DNA from: Halotia branconii CENA392
Lineage (GTDB): Bacteria > Cyanobacteriota > Cyanobacteriia > Cyanobacteriales > Nostocaceae
Reading direction: 5' to 3'
Assembly (NCBI RefSeq): GCF_029953635.1
Contig: NZ_CP124543.1
Location: 1,405,455-1,469,454, forward strand
DNA: 64,000 nt
Both the position numbers and the translations under genes were made by a program. Shown here piece after piece: positions 35,749-46,986 of the stretch (position 1 is the stretch's first letter; the number at the start of each line of letters is the position of its first letter). The notes below the pieces were generated by a model that was not told the DNA's origin, made no database searches, and saw nothing but the letters and a program-made list of their open reading frames with translations.

Positions 35749-37275
35749 TCATTTCTCAGTAAAACGCCAAACACCATCCCATTCTTCCAGAGTTTTATCT
35801 TCTAGTAAAAAATAATTTATTCTACTCAGGTATAAACCAGCAGTTTTATCAGCAGAATTTATACTTAAAACTTTTTCAAAATAAACTTTTGCCTGTTCAA
35901 AATTACCTTGACGATAATTATCTAAAGCTTGCTCAAAATCAGGCTGAGACTTGAGCTTTAAATATTTGATTTCATCAATTTCTGCATCGAGTATTTCATA
36001 AACAGAAATAGGTTCGTTTCGTCCTTTAACGACTGCTCGGTCTAAAAAACGAATTTGATATTTTCCAGAATTACTTAAATGCTCCAATGTCTGCTCAGAA
36101 ATGAGTAAAGAGACTCCATAAAATTTTGTTAAGCCTTCTAACCTAGCTGTTAAATTAACATTATCTGAAAAAGCATCTCCCTGCATCCGATTTTCTTCAC
36201 CTACCATACCTAGCATCATGTGGCCAACATGAATACCAATACCAACTTGTAGAGGTAAGTAACCTTTTTCTACACGTTGCTTGTTATATTCATAAACCTG
36301 TTTTTGTTTAGCAACACCAGCAGCTACTGCATCATCAGCGCCATCAGGAAAAACTGCCATCATTCCATCACCCAAAAATTTGACGATAATACCGTAGTGA
36401 GAGCGAATTTCTGGACTGACGCGCTTGAGATAGGCATTGACAAAGTTAAAATTTTCTTGAGGTGTCATGTTTTCAGAGATTGTTGTGAAAGAGCGAATGT
36501 CACTAAACATTACTGCCATAACTTTGCTAACATGATCGCCTAATTGCACATCTGTAATCGTTTCTTTGCGTAAAAAGCGTAAATATTCGTGAGGAACGAA
36601 TCGTCCGTAAGCTTGAAGAAGAGATTCTAATCGGGTATTAGCAGTTGTTAATTCTTTCTCTCGTGCTTTAACGATTCTCACCATATTAGTAAAAACTCTA
36701 GCCAATTGTCCTAGTTCGTCGCTGCGTTTGGCAACTTCAGCTAGAGTTTCTGGTTGAAAAACATCGCGTTCCACTTCATAAGCAGCAGAGGTGACTCTAT
36801 CTACTTCTTCAATATATGCTGCTTGACGCATAATTTCAGCTTTGAAGAGAGCTTCAGCTTCCTGTCGTTTGAGAAAGTTTATATAAGCTTTAGAATGATA
36901 GCGAATGCGAGCAATTAGTTCAATATTATTAGGCAACTTTACTAGATAGTCATTTGCCCCTAATTCAAATGCTTTTGCTTTGATAATGGGTTCTTCTTTA
37001 CTAGATAGAACGATGAGCGGAATATGACAGGTAGGTGAATTTTGAGAGCGAAGATATTTTACTAAGAGTAATCCTTCCATTTGTGGCATTACCAAGTCTT
37101 GCAAAATCACAGTGGGATTGCAATCTTTAGCTACTTTTAAAGCGAGTGTGGGATCACTGCAATAATGAAATACAATGTCTTGTTCGGTAGCTAGCATTCG
37201 AGAAATAGCTTCGCCGATTATAGATTGGTCATCAATTAGTAAAACAATTATTTTTTCATCTATTGTAGATGTCAT
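35749..37275 (-). CDS. Receiver-linked class III adenylate/guanylate cyclase
   Basis: A 508-residue signalling protein. Residues of about 8-125 are a receiver domain (VLLIDDQ, phospho-acceptor in VILQDLVMPQMEG, and a final K in YLVKLP). A linker with HAMP-like and coiled-coil character follows, including SDELGQLARVFTNMV. The class III cyclase domain (about 245-430) keeps both metal-binding aspartates: D259 in FSDIRSFT and D303 in KFLGDGMMAVF. A TPR-like tail ends the protein. It makes cAMP or cGMP; which one is not clear. It lies 403 bp downstream of cheB on the same strand and could be an output of the chemosensory system. Confidence 0.9.
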   Translation of the reverse strand: MTSTIDEKIIVLLIDDQSIIGEAISRMLATEQDIVFHYCSDPTLALKVAKDCNPTVILQDLVMPQMEGLLLVKYLRSQNSPTCHIPLIVLSSKEEPIIKAKAFELGANDYLVKLPNNIELIARIRYHSKAYINFLKRQEAEALFKAEIMRQAAYIEEVDRVTSAAYEVERDVFQPETLAEVAKRSDELGQLARVFTNMVRIVKAREKELTTANTRLESLLQAYGRFVPHEYLRFLRKETITDVQLGDHVSKVMAVMFSDIRSFTTISENMTPQENFNFVNAYLKRVSPEIRSHYGIIVKFLGDGMMAVFPDGADDAVAAGVAKQKQVYEYNKQRVEKGYLPLQVGIGIHVGHMMLGMVGEENRMQGDAFSDNVNLTARLEGLTKFYGVSLLISEQTLEHLSNSGKYQIRFLDRAVVKGRNEPISVYEILDAEIDEIKYLKLKSQPDFEQALDNYRQGNFEQAKVYFEKVLSINSADKTAGLYLSRINYFLLEDKTLEEWDGVWRFTEK

Positions 37276-37678
37276 ATAAGTTAGGGGTTTCCAATAAATA
37301 AATTATTTAAGAAGGCGAACCACAAAGGCGCAGAGGTCACGGAGAAAGAAGAAGAAATAAGTAGGTTGATGTCAATAATTATGCAGGGGGCAGGGGGCAG
37401 AGGGGCAGGGGGCAGGGAGCAGGGGTAGAAAGAGTTTGAGCCTTCTTTATTTTTATTCACATACAGGACTCCTATTTGATTAAGGAACACGATTCAGTAC
37501 ATATCTATCCCTTCTTAACTATTCCCTGTTTCCTGTTTCCTGTTCCCTACCTACACAAATAAATTCACCGAATCAAACCGGATTACTATAGTTTGATTTT
37601 ATTTCACCGACTTACTTATGATATTTTTGAATGTTTTTTAATTGAGAAGTTACTTACATATCAAAGATGAAGAGAAAT
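37276..37678. other. Intergenic between cheB and the cyclase gene, repeats
   Basis: Contains GCGAACCACAAAGGCGCAGAG at about 37315, a member of the dispersed 'CGCAGAG' family, a G-rich tract (GCAGGGGGCAGGGGGCAG) at 37383-37425, and AGAGTTTGAGCCTTCTTTAT, also present near 60.63 kb. The 127-bp repeat at 37465-37591 is listed separately. No gene seen. Confidence 0.55.
37465..37591 (+). repeat. Dispersed repeat, copy 1 of an inverted pair
   Basis: From AGGACTCCTATTTGAT to GGATTACTATAG this block matches, in reverse orientation, 47694-47812, with only small differences (for example an extra TTTCCTG unit here). Parts of the surrounding sequence (GTTTGAGCCTTCTTTATTTT and TTTATTTCACCGACTTACTT) recur at 60.62-60.69 kb. 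The two copies bracket the chemosensory operon. Confidence 0.85.
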
Positions 37679-38701
37679 TTAATTTTTTTTAAGCAAGGTC
37701 GTAGCAATATTATCTAGTGGCAATACTTCTATACCAGTATTTAGCTCGACGGCTGCCTTAGGCATACCATATACTACACAGCTTGTTTTGTCTTGAGCGA
37801 TTGTATGCCAACCTCTTAGTTGTAAAGTACTCAATCCTTCAGCGCCGTCTCGTCCCATACCCGTGAGCAAAATAGCTGTTCCTTGATGTTTCCAGTGTTG
37901 AGATAGACTTTTGAAAAATACATCAACCGATGGCCGGTAAGGATAATCAATTGGGTCTTTAGTGTAACCCAGAGTTAAGTCTGGTTTTAAATATAGGTGA
38001 TCGTTAGTACCAGCAACTAAAACTGTTCCTTTTTGAAAGCGATCGCCTGCAACGGCCAATCTCACCGATAATAAAGTTTGTTGATTTAACCATTCCACAA
38101 AACCAGTCGAAAACTGAGCATCAACGTGTTGGATAATAGCGATCGCCCCAGGAAAATTAGCTGGTAACTTCGACAAAATAGTTGCCAAAGCTTTCGGCCC
38201 ACCGGTTGACGATCCGATAGCTACTAAAGGAACCTTCAAAGATAAATCGCTTTGTCGTTCATAATTCAAGGATGAACTAGGTAATTTTGTCTTGGTGCTA
38301 ATGGGAGATTTTTGCAACATTTTGCCAATTCGAGCGATTTTAGTTAACAACTGACTTTCGTCTGCTTGAACTGCACCAGCTATCACAGGTGTATTCACCG
38401 CATCCAATGCGCCATAACCCATCGCTTCATACACCTTGGCTACATTCTGTTCAGTATTAGCTGTGACTATAACAATGGCACAGGGAGAATTTTGCATAAT
38501 CTGCTTAGTGGCTTCTGCCCCATCCATCACAGGCATTAACAAATCCATTAAGATTAAATCAGGTGTATCCTGAGCGCATTTGGCAACGGCTTCTGCGCCA
38601 TTATGGGCAACCCAAATTACTTGATATTCAGAGTGTGTCTGCAATACTCGTCGTAGTGCTGCAACTGCAATTGTTAAATCGTTAACGATCGCGATTCTCA
38701 T
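37679..38701 (-). CDS. cheB: CheB protein-glutamate methylesterase
   Basis: A 340-residue receiver-methylesterase. The receiver phospho-acceptor is D53 in LILMDLLMP. After a variable linker the esterase domain has catalytic S165 (IGSSTGGP), H192 (IIQHVDAQF) and D285 (GMGRDGAEG). It removes methyl groups from, and deamidates, the chemoreceptor in the cytoplasm. It starts two bases after the cheA stop and is the last gene of the operon, which also encodes the receptor and CheR. Confidence 0.95.
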   Translation of the reverse strand: MRIAIVNDLTIAVAALRRVLQTHSEYQVIWVAHNGAEAVAKCAQDTPDLILMDLLMPVMDGAEATKQIMQNSPCAIVIVTANTEQNVAKVYEAMGYGALDAVNTPVIAGAVQADESQLLTKIARIGKMLQKSPISTKTKLPSSSLNYERQSDLSLKVPLVAIGSSTGGPKALATILSKLPANFPGAIAIIQHVDAQFSTGFVEWLNQQTLLSVRLAVAGDRFQKGTVLVAGTNDHLYLKPDLTLGYTKDPIDYPYRPSVDVFFKSLSQHWKHQGTAILLTGMGRDGAEGLSTLQLRGWHTIAQDKTSCVVYGMPKAAVELNTGIEVLPLDNIATTLLKKN

Positions 38702-38703
38702 AA

Positions 38704-41700
38704 TTAACGACCAATTAAATCGACTACGGCATCAATCAGCGTTGAATCATGAAAACTACTTTTTGTCAAGTAGTAATCAGCACCAGCTTCCAAGCCCTGA
38801 ATGCGGTCTTCGGGGCGATCGCGATAAGAAACAATAATCACAGGCAGCGAATGCAAGCGCGGATGACTTCTGATCTGCCGTACCAATTCGATACCATTCA
38901 TCCGCGGCATATCAATATCGCTAACTACTAAATCGTAGTGGTTGGTACGCACAGCATTCCATGCCTCCATTCCATTAACAGCAATATCTACGTTATAACC
39001 ACGATTTTCTAACAGCTTGCGCTCCATTTCCCGCACCGTAATTGAATCGTCTACCACCAAAACTTTTTGACGCTGATCTAAAATTACTGTTGTCTGTAGC
39101 CCCACTTTATTTAATTGTCCGATATTGAGAATGGCATCTATTGTCCTGACCATATCTGAGACATCTACAATTAAAATAGGCGAACCATCCCCTAATAAAG
39201 ATGTCGCACTAATATCTCGGACTTTACATAAACGGGAGTCAAGAGGTCTGACGACCAAATCACGTTCGCCTAGAAACTTGTCTACCACCAATCCGTAAAT
39301 ACTAGCGTGGTCACTAATTATTACCACTGAAAGCGAGTCAGAGGCATCTAGAGATTTCGGTAATTCTAATACTTGATGAGCAGCGATTAAACCTATATTT
39401 TGTTGATTCATTGCAAAATATTGACGATTTTCCACCTCTGCAATTTCAGCTTTATCGACTGTGACAATTTGCTCAATTCTGGCTAAAGGAATAGCATAGG
39501 TTTTGCCAGAGATTTCGACTAACAGCGTTCGCACCACCGACAGCGTTAGCGGTAGTTGGAAGTGAAAACTAGTTCCTTTTCCAGCTTGGGATACAGCACG
39601 TACAGTTCCTCCTACCTCCTGTGCCATACTTTTGGCAATATCCAATCCTACACCCCGTCCAGAAATTTCTGTCACTTGCTTGGCTGTAGAAAATCCCGGT
39701 AAAAATAAAAACTCCATCAATTCAGTATCTGTCAATTGAGCAGCTATTTCTGAATTTGCGAGATTTTTGTGAACAATTTTTTGACGTAAGTTTTCTGAAT
39801 TAATACCTCGTCCATCATCGGATACAGTAATTGCTAGCATTCCTCCCCGATGAAATGCCTCTAAGCGGATTGTGCCTTCTGCCAATTTTCCGGCTGCTAT
39901 TCGTTCTTGGGGCAACTCAATTCCGTGGTCAGTAGCATTTCGCAAAATGTGTGTTAAGGGTGCTTCCAATTTCTTGAGAATGTCCCTGTCTACAGATGTT
40001 GCTTTGCCGACAATTTCTAAGTTAACTTTCTTGTTTAACTTACGTGCTAAATCACGAATCATTCGGGGAAAACCTTGGATACCGTCTGCAAACGGACGCA
40101 TATTAGAAGTAATGACTTCTCGGTAAAGGCGGTCAGATAAATTTGCAGTCCGTTGAGCGTATAATTCTAATTCATTGAGGCGATCGCTCAATAAAGTCAG
40201 GCATTCTTGTTCTTTGTGTCTGGCTTCATCTAAATACTGTTTTCCCACTTGTTCATAATTGCCCCGTTCTAGAGTATCCTGTAACTTTTCTAAAGTTCTT
40301 GATAACTCTACCAAGCGCCATTTTAAAGACATCATTGAGTCTGCGTGGGGTTGCAACCAGTTAGCTTCGATTAAAGATTCCCCTGCTAAACCCATAATCC
40401 GGTTCAAGTTTTCTGCACTCACTCGCACTACCCGATCTTGTGCTAGGGTTTGTTCGGATGCAGATGTTGCTGATGATGGCAGACTCCTATCTTGGGAAGA
40501 AAGAGATTGTGACTCTACACCTGGATGATTAGCAAACTCTATTGGTGAGGGAGACTGATTTAGAGATGATATAGATGATTCTAAAGAAGTAAGTTTGTTT
40601 GAACTTGGTGTTGGAGATACAGATATTTCTGTTTTTGCCTCTTGCTTCCTCACCTCTTGTGCTGGCTGCGGATTCAAAATCGCAGCGACTGCCGATTGCG
40701 TCCTCATAAAAGCTATATTTTGGTTGGTCAACCAATTGGGCAACTCTGCATTACTAACTTGGCTGATACCTTGTAATAAATCTGCTCCTTCTAGGAGAAT
40801 ATCAACATGGTCAGAATTTAGCGTAATTTTTTGATTTTGGGCGGCAACAAAGCAATCTTCCATCACATGAGCTAAGTTGACTACTGCATCCAGGGCAACA
40901 ATCCTAGCAGATCCTTTGATTGAATGAGCTGCGCGCATTAAGGTTTCTAATGCTTGGGCAGATTTTAGATTATTTTCTAATGCCAATAACCCCTCGTTCA
41001 TCAGGTTAACCTGCGTCTCCAGTTCTAAGCGAAATAAATCCATCATGGAACTGTCATCGCTGCCTATGGTAGTTAAATTTGCGGATGCAACTACAGCGAT
41101 TGGAATAATTTCTGGAGATAATGTACTTTGTGTTTCTTCCCCAAGATGCAACGGCAGATCGATTTGAGAGTTTTCTGGTTCTTGAATATCATTAATAAAT
41201 GATTGATAAGAGGCAGGGGGCGGGGAAAAAGGTACAAACCTTGCCCCCGAACTTTGCTCAACGGGGGAAACTCCCGCACGCAAGTTCTCTTTTTGTGGGT
41301 GGTTTCTCTCCCTGCTCCCTGCTCCCTGGTTACTGAGCGCAGTCGAAGTATGCTCCCCTGCTTTTTCACTCTCTGGTTTTTGGAAAGACACATTAGTTGT
41401 TTTAGAGGTCAAAAAGATTGAGATAGCTTTTTGAGTTGTTGAGAGTTCCCAAGCATGTTCTGACATCCAACGTTCAATTTCTACTTCTGATGCTTTACCA
41501 ATACTCAAGAGCAAAGAGCAGCCATGAAGTAAAAGATCAATTTGTTCGTCACCAAAAGTAACAGTACTGTTTTGGGCGGCAATAAAACACTCCTTAATAA
41601 TTTGTGCTAACTCAGCAGCTACTTCTCGTTCGACTAATTTGGAACTTCCCCAAATAGAATGTACTGCTTGAGTTGCTTGTTCTAAGTCAGTTAGAGAAGA

Positions 41701-41796
41701 TGGTTGTGTTCTCAGTGCAGTTAAAGATTCTTTGAGGATAGATACCTGAGTCTCGATTTCCTGGCCAAATAAATCTAATAAAGTGTAATCATTCAT
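38704..41796 (-). CDS. cheA: CheA-type hybrid histidine kinase, two HPt domains and a receiver
   Basis: A 1030-residue kinase. HPt 1 spans about 1-125 with H46 in [11 protein letters not shown]; HPt 2 about 250-365 with H291 in [11 protein letters not shown]. The dimerisation, HATPase ([28 protein letters not shown]), CheW-like and C-terminal receiver ([25 protein letters not shown]) domains follow. Two HPt domains and a fused receiver are typical of PilL/ChpA-like and Frz-like systems. Residues of about 145-196 derive from a dispersed repeat inserted in frame. The alternative start is unlikely because the ATG at 41796 is well spaced after the upstream stop. Confidence 0.94.
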   Translation of the reverse strand: MNDYTLLDLFGQEIETQVSILKESLTALRTQPSSLTDLEQATQAVHSIWGSSKLVEREVAAELAQIIKECFIAAQNSTVTFGDEQIDLLLHGCSLLLSIGKASEVEIERWMSEHAWELSTTQKAISIFLTSKTTNVSFQKPESEKAGEHTSTALSNQGAGSRERNHPQKENLRAGVSPVEQSSGARFVPFSPPPASYQSFINDIQEPENSQIDLPLHLGEETQSTLSPEIIPIAVVASANLTTIGSDDSSMMDLFRLELETQVNLMNEGLLALENNLKSAQALETLMRAAHSIKGSARIVALDAVVNLAHVMEDCFVAAQNQKITLNSDHVDILLEGADLLQGISQVSNAELPNWLTNQNIAFMRTQSAVAAILNPQPAQEVRKQEAKTEISVSPTPSSNKLTSLESSISSLNQSPSPIEFANHPGVESQSLSSQDRSLPSSATSASEQTLAQDRVVRVSAENLNRIMGLAGESLIEANWLQPHADSMMSLKWRLVELSRTLEKLQDTLERGNYEQVGKQYLDEARHKEQECLTLLSDRLNELELYAQRTANLSDRLYREVITSNMRPFADGIQGFPRMIRDLARKLNKKVNLEIVGKATSVDRDILKKLEAPLTHILRNATDHGIELPQERIAAGKLAEGTIRLEAFHRGGMLAITVSDDGRGINSENLRQKIVHKNLANSEIAAQLTDTELMEFLFLPGFSTAKQVTEISGRGVGLDIAKSMAQEVGGTVRAVSQAGKGTSFHFQLPLTLSVVRTLLVEISGKTYAIPLARIEQIVTVDKAEIAEVENRQYFAMNQQNIGLIAAHQVLELPKSLDASDSLSVVIISDHASIYGLVVDKFLGERDLVVRPLDSRLCKVRDISATSLLGDGSPILIVDVSDMVRTIDAILNIGQLNKVGLQTTVILDQRQKVLVVDDSITVREMERKLLENRGYNVDIAVNGMEAWNAVRTNHYDLVVSDIDMPRMNGIELVRQIRSHPRLHSLPVIIVSYRDRPEDRIQGLEAGADYYLTKSSFHDSTLIDAVVDLIGR
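41208..41365. repeat. Dispersed repeat inserted in frame within cheA
   Basis: GGTTACTGAGCGCAGTCGAA at about 41329, flanked by CCCTGCTCCCTGCTCCC, is the same nested repeat found between genes at 22.4 and 35.2 kb. Next to it lies a GC-rich piece with a stem CCCCCG (41244-41249) and CGGGGG (41262-41267), then GGCAGGGGGCGGGG. The block has no stop codon in the cheA frame and encodes a linker ([20 protein letters not shown] and more) between the two HPt domains. Confidence 0.85.
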
Positions 41797-41810
41797 TTCA
41801 TCTGCACCCG

Positions 41811-42560
41811 CTACAAGATTTTGCTATTGAGGGTGTAAAACAATAATTCAGAGTCAAGACAATTGACTTTCTTGCCCTGCCAGTTAATGATGCCTTGGGT
41901 GTAGGCTTGAGCAGCTTTAGCTATAACAACAGGCGCATCTCGTAACTCATTTAGATGAAAGCGATAAATGCCATAAACCTCATCAACTGGAAACACCCAT
42001 TTCTCATTTTGATGTCCTGCTACCATCATGCGTTGTGTGTTTACAGATTTGGGAGGTGAAGAATTTTCTTGAGTTGATTCTAAGTCTAAGTTTAATAAGT
42101 GGCTCAGAGACGCACAAAGTAAAGTTTCTCCTCGAATATTCACTAATCCCAAAAATAATTTGTTGCTGCGGTGGGGTAGAGGTTGAATAACACAGGGATG
42201 AGTAACTTCTTGCAAAACTTTAGCACTCAAGGCTAATTGTTCATTTCCCAGACAAAAAATCATTACAGAAAGGGCTTCTGCTGTTTTAATAATAGTTTCA
42301 TTATTTTGGGTTTCTTCATCAACGGGTGTTTCTGCCAATACATTAATCCACTCGTTGACATAATTAAGTGGTGGCTTTCGTTCTAACAAACTATCTCCAA
42401 CCGCAGCAAAAACTAGACAATCATGACAATGAATGACGTTTTTTAGCTCTGTACAGGAGCGATCGCCCATTACCCCAATTTGATTCCAGCAATCATTTAA
42501 GACGGGACGATCAATGATTTGATTTTCCCAAGCAGATGAATTATCTAAATGGTTATTCAT
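41811..42560 (-). CDS. CheW-like adaptor protein
   Basis: A 249-residue protein with a CheW domain in its C-terminal two thirds (MIFCLGNEQLALSAKVLQEV, then GLVNIRGETLLCASLSHLL, WVFPVDEVYGIYRFH). CheW couples receptors to CheA. The N-terminal 95 residues are an extra segment with three cysteines (SCTEL, HCHDC), unusual for CheW, which might bind metal; this is inference. It sits 14 bp before cheA and 21 bp after the receptor gene. Confidence 0.87.
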   Translation of the reverse strand: MNNHLDNSSAWENQIIDRPVLNDCWNQIGVMGDRSCTELKNVIHCHDCLVFAAVGDSLLERKPPLNYVNEWINVLAETPVDEETQNNETIIKTAEALSVMIFCLGNEQLALSAKVLQEVTHPCVIQPLPHRSNKLFLGLVNIRGETLLCASLSHLLNLDLESTQENSSPPKSVNTQRMMVAGHQNEKWVFPVDEVYGIYRFHLNELRDAPVVIAKAAQAYTQGIINWQGKKVNCLDSELLFYTLNSKIL

Positions 42561-42581
42561 TAGTCATTTGCTCTGATTAAT

Positions 42582-44171
42582 TCAATTTTTAGAGGATATT
42601 GAGTTTCGTAATCCTCTAGCAGCATCATCTAATTGCTCTAAGGCATTGTTAGTCTCACGCAAAGCATCCACTGTTTGCTCAGAGGCTTGGCTTAGTTGCC
42701 CCATAGCCTCACTAATTTGCTGTGCGCCTTCAGATTGTTCTTCTATACTCTGGCTCACCTGCTGAAATCTAGGAGGCAGACTTTGCACTTTGTTAATCAC
42801 TTCAGCAACTTGGTAACTAATCTTGCTGACGCGTTCGACACTATCATTGACTGATTTGTGGAATTTATCCATTTCCATCACGCCTATTGTTACCGCCGAT
42901 TGCATATCTTTGACAATTTGCTCAATTTCCAAGGTAGCGACAGCTGTTTGATTGGCAAGCCGTCGAATTTCTCTAGCAACAACAGCAAAGCCTGCGCCAT
43001 ACTCTCCGGCTTTTTCGGCTTCAATTGCTGCATTCAGCGACAGGATGCTAGTTTGATCGGCAACTTTAGTAATCGTCACTACTACATTGTTAATATTGCC
43101 GGCTTTATTATTCATCACTCCCAATTTTGAAGAGATGGAGGTAGTAGCCTCTGTCAATTGCCGCATAACATTTTCCATCTTTGCTAATTCATCTTGACTA
43201 TGGCTTGCCGATGTCGCTGTTGCTAGAGCCATACCTCCTACTTGTTCCATTGTCTTGACTAATTCTCTAGATGTAGCAGCAATTTCTAGAGCAGTTGCTG
43301 TGACTTCATTTGTGGAAGCTACTTGTTCTGCAACTGTAGCTTCTAATTCTTTACCGGATGCCGAAATTTGAGTAGTAGAAGTTGTAATTTGGACGACAGA
43401 CTTTTGAATTTGTCGAGTTAAAGCCTTGCTGATAAACTGTCCTAAAATAATTGCGATTATCGGTCCTAGTAATATAGCGGTTAACGACCAGAACTTTGAC
43501 TGATTGCTATCTTGTTCTGCGTCTTTGTCAGCTTTAATCGCAATGTTTTCATTGACTTTCAAGAGGTCTAAAATTGACGCGGTCGCAGCTTCAAATGTGA
43601 CACGATTGACTTTAGCGCGATCGTTAAGTCGGTTCAAAGCATTTTCTGCTCTTTGAATAATTACTAATTCTGGAGAAGCTGCTTGGTTTTGCTTAAGAAT
43701 TTCTACTTCCCTTTCATGGGGATTAAGAATCCCTAAACTTTCAAATTGCTGATTAAGCTTGAGAAATTCGTCGTGATCGTTTTTCCATTTACTCCAATTT
43801 TCTTGGAGTTTTTTATAGTTTTTATCTTCCTCAACAGTTCGCGGAGTAACTTCGTATTGCTTAAATCCATCGTCAATTTGCTCCCAAGCATTCTTAATTC
43901 GAGCTAATTCGGCTTGTCGTTCTTGTAAAGTTAATCCTGTAATTAATAAAGCCCGTTCTGAAGATTCAATTTGAGTTTTCCCTTCATTGACTTTCCACAG
44001 TCCTACTAGACTTGGCAAACTATTATTACTTAACGTATCAATATTGTTACTTAACTGAAACGTCCCCACCAAACCAATCAATGCCACAATCAGAACCAAT
44101 GCCCCCATAAACATAAAGGCAGTCATGATACGACCTTGTAAGGATTGATCTTTAAACGCGTTGCTGATCAT
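42582..44171 (-). CDS. Methyl-accepting chemotaxis protein (4HB type)
   Basis: A 529-residue receptor. An N-terminal membrane segment ([20 protein letters not shown]) is followed by a four-helix-bundle [11 protein letters not shown] domain of about 160 residues and a second membrane segment ([18 protein letters not shown]). The cytoplasmic part has the receptor hairpin tip with [21 protein letters not shown] and [21 protein letters not shown]. It probably senses a ligand or mechanical input and controls CheA; the stimulus is unknown. The only receptor of this operon. Confidence 0.93.
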   Translation of the reverse strand: MISNAFKDQSLQGRIMTAFMFMGALVLIVALIGLVGTFQLSNNIDTLSNNSLPSLVGLWKVNEGKTQIESSERALLITGLTLQERQAELARIKNAWEQIDDGFKQYEVTPRTVEEDKNYKKLQENWSKWKNDHDEFLKLNQQFESLGILNPHEREVEILKQNQAASPELVIIQRAENALNRLNDRAKVNRVTFEAATASILDLLKVNENIAIKADKDAEQDSNQSKFWSLTAILLGPIIAIILGQFISKALTRQIQKSVVQITTSTTQISASGKELEATVAEQVASTNEVTATALEIAATSRELVKTMEQVGGMALATATSASHSQDELAKMENVMRQLTEATTSISSKLGVMNNKAGNINNVVVTITKVADQTSILSLNAAIEAEKAGEYGAGFAVVAREIRRLANQTAVATLEIEQIVKDMQSAVTIGVMEMDKFHKSVNDSVERVSKISYQVAEVINKVQSLPPRFQQVSQSIEEQSEGAQQISEAMGQLSQASEQTVDALRETNNALEQLDDAARGLRNSISSKN

Positions 44172-44200
44172 AATTTTTTGCCTGTCTTGTATGTTGATAG

Positions 44201-45493
44201 TTAAAAATTTTGCTGTAGTTTCTGGATTCGCTCTTTGAGAATAGATGCACCAATTAAATCGCCACGATGTTCTTTTAAAAGGGCAAGGTGCATTAGTGCT
44301 TCATAATCATTAGGATTTAAATAAAGCGCTTTTCGGAAAAATTGTTCAGCTTGAACATTGTTTGCTTTTGCTTGATATAATGTTCCTAGCAAAGTGTAAA
44401 TTTGAGGATCAGTAGAAGAAACATGCTCCAAATAGTCATTACAATGTTTGATAGCAGCTTCTGTATGTCCTCCATCGGCTAATTGTCTAGCTAATTCCCA
44501 AAATTTGCTTTCTTGAACAGCTGGCTGAGTTTCTTTTGAGGATGTTTGAGAAACCGAACCAGTGGGAATAATTGGTAAAGATGAGACATTTTTAACTAGG
44601 ATTTCTGGCGAGTCGAAAAGAGAAGTTCCAAAATATACTTTTTTAGTTTGACTATTCTGCTTGTTTACTTCTGGTGGATGATGTGAGTTTTCACTGATCG
44701 TTACTTCTGATTTCTTTTTATAAACAGTAAAAGGTTGGCGAATTGAGGTAAATAGATGACTAGGAACTTTTGCAGTTTCAGCAGTCCCAACAAAGAGTAA
44801 TCCATTTGGCAATAAGAGACGATTCAGAACTTTTAAAACTTCGGTACATGCAGAATCTTCTAGATAAATCAACAAGTTGCGACAGAATATCACATCATAT
44901 TGTAATTGCATATTCACAAATATATTGAGAATATTTCCCTGTTTAAAGTTCACTAAATTTTGTATCAACGAGCAAACTTTATACTTTTCTACTATTTGTT
45001 GAAAATAACGGTTACGGTCAACCAATGCTTCACTCCGAAATGAATTTTTACCATAAGTTCCTTGCTGCGCTTTGACGATCGCCTGTTTGCTAATGTCAAC
45101 TGCATCAATGCAAAAATCTGAGGGAGATAAGCCTACTTCTATCAAGGCGATCGCTATTGAATAAGGTTCTTCACCAGTGGAGCAAGGTATACTTAAAAAA
45201 CGAAGTTTAGATTGACCAGATCTGCTAAGCCACTGCGAACGTACAAAACTCATGAGAAAATCAAAAGATTTGCGATCGCGAAAAAAATATGTTTCTGGAA
45301 TAACTATTTGTTCAACTAATTCTGCAAATTCTTCTGATGAGTTTTGTAAAAGTTGAAAATAAATTTTTATATCGTTTGTATTACAAGCTAGACAGCGATT
45401 ATTTATTGCCTTGGCAATCTTTTTTGAGCCAATAATATTACAATTAATACCTATTCTCTTACTTAATAATTTCTCAATGTCTGTGATTGACAT
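44201..45493 (-). CDS. cheR: CheR methyltransferase with TPR tail
   Basis: A 430-residue protein from the ATG at 45493; an in-frame TTG upstream is unlikely because a GGAG site fits the ATG. The CheR domain has [17 protein letters not shown], the SAM-binding [31 protein letters not shown]. It methylates glutamates of the receptor using SAM. The C-terminal 100 residues are TPR repeats ([20 protein letters not shown]), as in CheR proteins of Frz-like systems, and probably bind another component. The start overlaps the end of the upstream cheW stop region by eight bases or less. Confidence 0.93.
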   Translation of the reverse strand: MSITDIEKLLSKRIGINCNIIGSKKIAKAINNRCLACNTNDIKIYFQLLQNSSEEFAELVEQIVIPETYFFRDRKSFDFLMSFVRSQWLSRSGQSKLRFLSIPCSTGEEPYSIAIALIEVGLSPSDFCIDAVDISKQAIVKAQQGTYGKNSFRSEALVDRNRYFQQIVEKYKVCSLIQNLVNFKQGNILNIFVNMQLQYDVIFCRNLLIYLEDSACTEVLKVLNRLLLPNGLLFVGTAETAKVPSHLFTSIRQPFTVYKKKSEVTISENSHHPPEVNKQNSQTKKVYFGTSLFDSPEILVKNVSSLPIIPTGSVSQTSSKETQPAVQESKFWELARQLADGGHTEAAIKHCNDYLEHVSSTDPQIYTLLGTLYQAKANNVQAEQFFRKALYLNPNDYEALMHLALLKEHRGDLIGASILKERIQKLQQNF

Positions 45494-45500
45494 CTGTAGA

Positions 45501-45959
45501 CTATACTCCAATTTCTAATAGATTTATCTGTTTTAAAATATTCAGCAATTTTTCTAAATCTATATGTTGAATCATACCTTTCTCATCCATAATCATTTTT
45601 CCTAAGTATGGTGCTTCATTTGTTTGAATACCAGATGTTAAAAAGTCGCTTGCTGCTTTTTTAACTGTTTTAATAACTCGCTCTGCCATCAAACCAACAT
45701 ACTTAAAATTATCACCTTCTTGAGTAGGATAACTAATAATAAATACCCGTGTACTTAAGTTGGCTTGACTTGATGTTCCACGAATTAATTGACAAAGATC
45801 GATAACTGGAACAATTGCACCTCGATAATTAAATAGGCCAGATACATAACTTGGTACGTGATGAACTTCTCTATAAGAAACTCTAGGAATTACTTCTATC
45901 ACATGAGAACTTTCTATTGCATATACATTATTGCTAATAGAAAAAAGTAACATTAGCAT
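45501..45959 (-). CDS. cheW: CheW-like coupling protein
   Basis: A 152-residue stand-alone CheW domain: FSISNNVYAIESSHVIEVIP, GLFNYRGAIVPVIDLCQL, and VGLMAERVIKTVKKAA. It should link the receptor to CheA. It is the second CheW of the operon and lacks the N-terminal extension of the other. It lies 19 bp after the HD-like gene. Confidence 0.9.
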   Translation of the reverse strand: MLMLLFSISNNVYAIESSHVIEVIPRVSYREVHHVPSYVSGLFNYRGAIVPVIDLCQLIRGTSSQANLSTRVFIISYPTQEGDNFKYVGLMAERVIKTVKKAASDFLTSGIQTNEAPYLGKMIMDEKGMIQHIDLEKLLNILKQINLLEIGV

Positions 45960-45978
45960 AAAAAATGGTAATTAATAA

Positions 45979-46986
45979 TTAGTTTTTATTACTGATGAGA
46001 GATTTTAATTGAAAAAAATCAATTAATTCTTCTAAAGTTGTGTCTTCGCTTGTAGGTGTAGTTGATTCAATTTCTTTAATTGTCTGCATATTTAAATATC
46101 GAAAAGTTTGACCAGTCAAAGTTATTATTGCTTCTTTGGGAAGATTAGCAATTTCTTGATAATGACGGATGAATCTGGATTTCGCAAAATTGACTTGAAA
46201 ACGAGCGCGTTTTAAAAGACGTTGTCGGATGTTCTCATAAAGTTGTGGATTATCTACAGCTAAAGTCGCAGTTATTTGATTTAAAATAACAGTTACAATA
46301 TCTGGATTTTCTTCTAAAAAAAGCAGACTGCCTTCTTGATTGTAAGCAGCTATCCCATCCATTCCTAATGAGCCAATATCTGCAATGGCAATGATATAAG
46401 CTACAACAGACAGCTTTTTGTGTGGATTGTAAAGGGCAGGTTGATAAATACTTTGCTCAAATGAATCGTAAATGCAAATAGTAGCTTGAATAGCATCTTG
46501 AATAATCGATATGTCTGCGTCTGTAAATAGTACAGAATCATTAACACAATACTTTTTTAACTGCTGATTTAACTCTTCTATATAACTTAATACTTTCTTA
46601 ATAGTTAAAGTTTCGCTAACCCCAGCTTCTCGCCGTCTAGAAGTATGAAGTTGAGTTTGAGAAACAAAAATCTGAATCATGTCATGAGCTACAGCGCATA
46701 AGTCTAGTAGTAGGTATAGGCGTGTGTAATCTAAAGACTCTCGCCAATCAGGATAAATTACTTGAAAAATAGCGATCGCTCGACGTTGTACATCTTGTAA
46801 ATGTTCACGAGTATGATAGTAAAGCTGATTTTGGATAACTTCGCGATCAAATTCTTTAAGTACAAAGGTTTTAACCATAACAACTACTTCTGCAAAAGTA
46901 CTGGGAAGCCAAGCTAAGTTTTCTTCTGAATACTCTGGGAAGTGCGTATTATTTTGGTCTAGTGACTTATATGTAGTCAAATCCAA
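45979..46986 (-). CDS. HD-superfamily-like protein, first gene of the chemosensory operon
   Basis: A 335-residue soluble protein. It has features of an HD phosphohydrolase fold: YHTREHLQDV, then LCAVAHDMIQ (an H-D pair) and IADIGSLGMDG, in the same order as metal ligands H...HD...D. The best comparison is to PDEase/HD-domain proteins, but I cannot name the family. It may act on a nucleotide, possibly the product of the cyclase gene at the far end of the cluster; this is speculative. The last 35 residues are an acidic tail. A 1.1-kb repeat-rich region lies upstream. Confidence 0.65.
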   Translation of the reverse strand: MDLTTYKSLDQNNTHFPEYSEENLAWLPSTFAEVVVMVKTFVLKEFDREVIQNQLYYHTREHLQDVQRRAIAIFQVIYPDWRESLDYTRLYLLLDLCAVAHDMIQIFVSQTQLHTSRRREAGVSETLTIKKVLSYIEELNQQLKKYCVNDSVLFTDADISIIQDAIQATICIYDSFEQSIYQPALYNPHKKLSVVAYIIAIADIGSLGMDGIAAYNQEGSLLFLEENPDIVTVILNQITATLAVDNPQLYENIRQRLLKRARFQVNFAKSRFIRHYQEIANLPKEAIITLTGQTFRYLNMQTIKEIESTTPTSEDTTLEELIDFFQLKSLISNKN

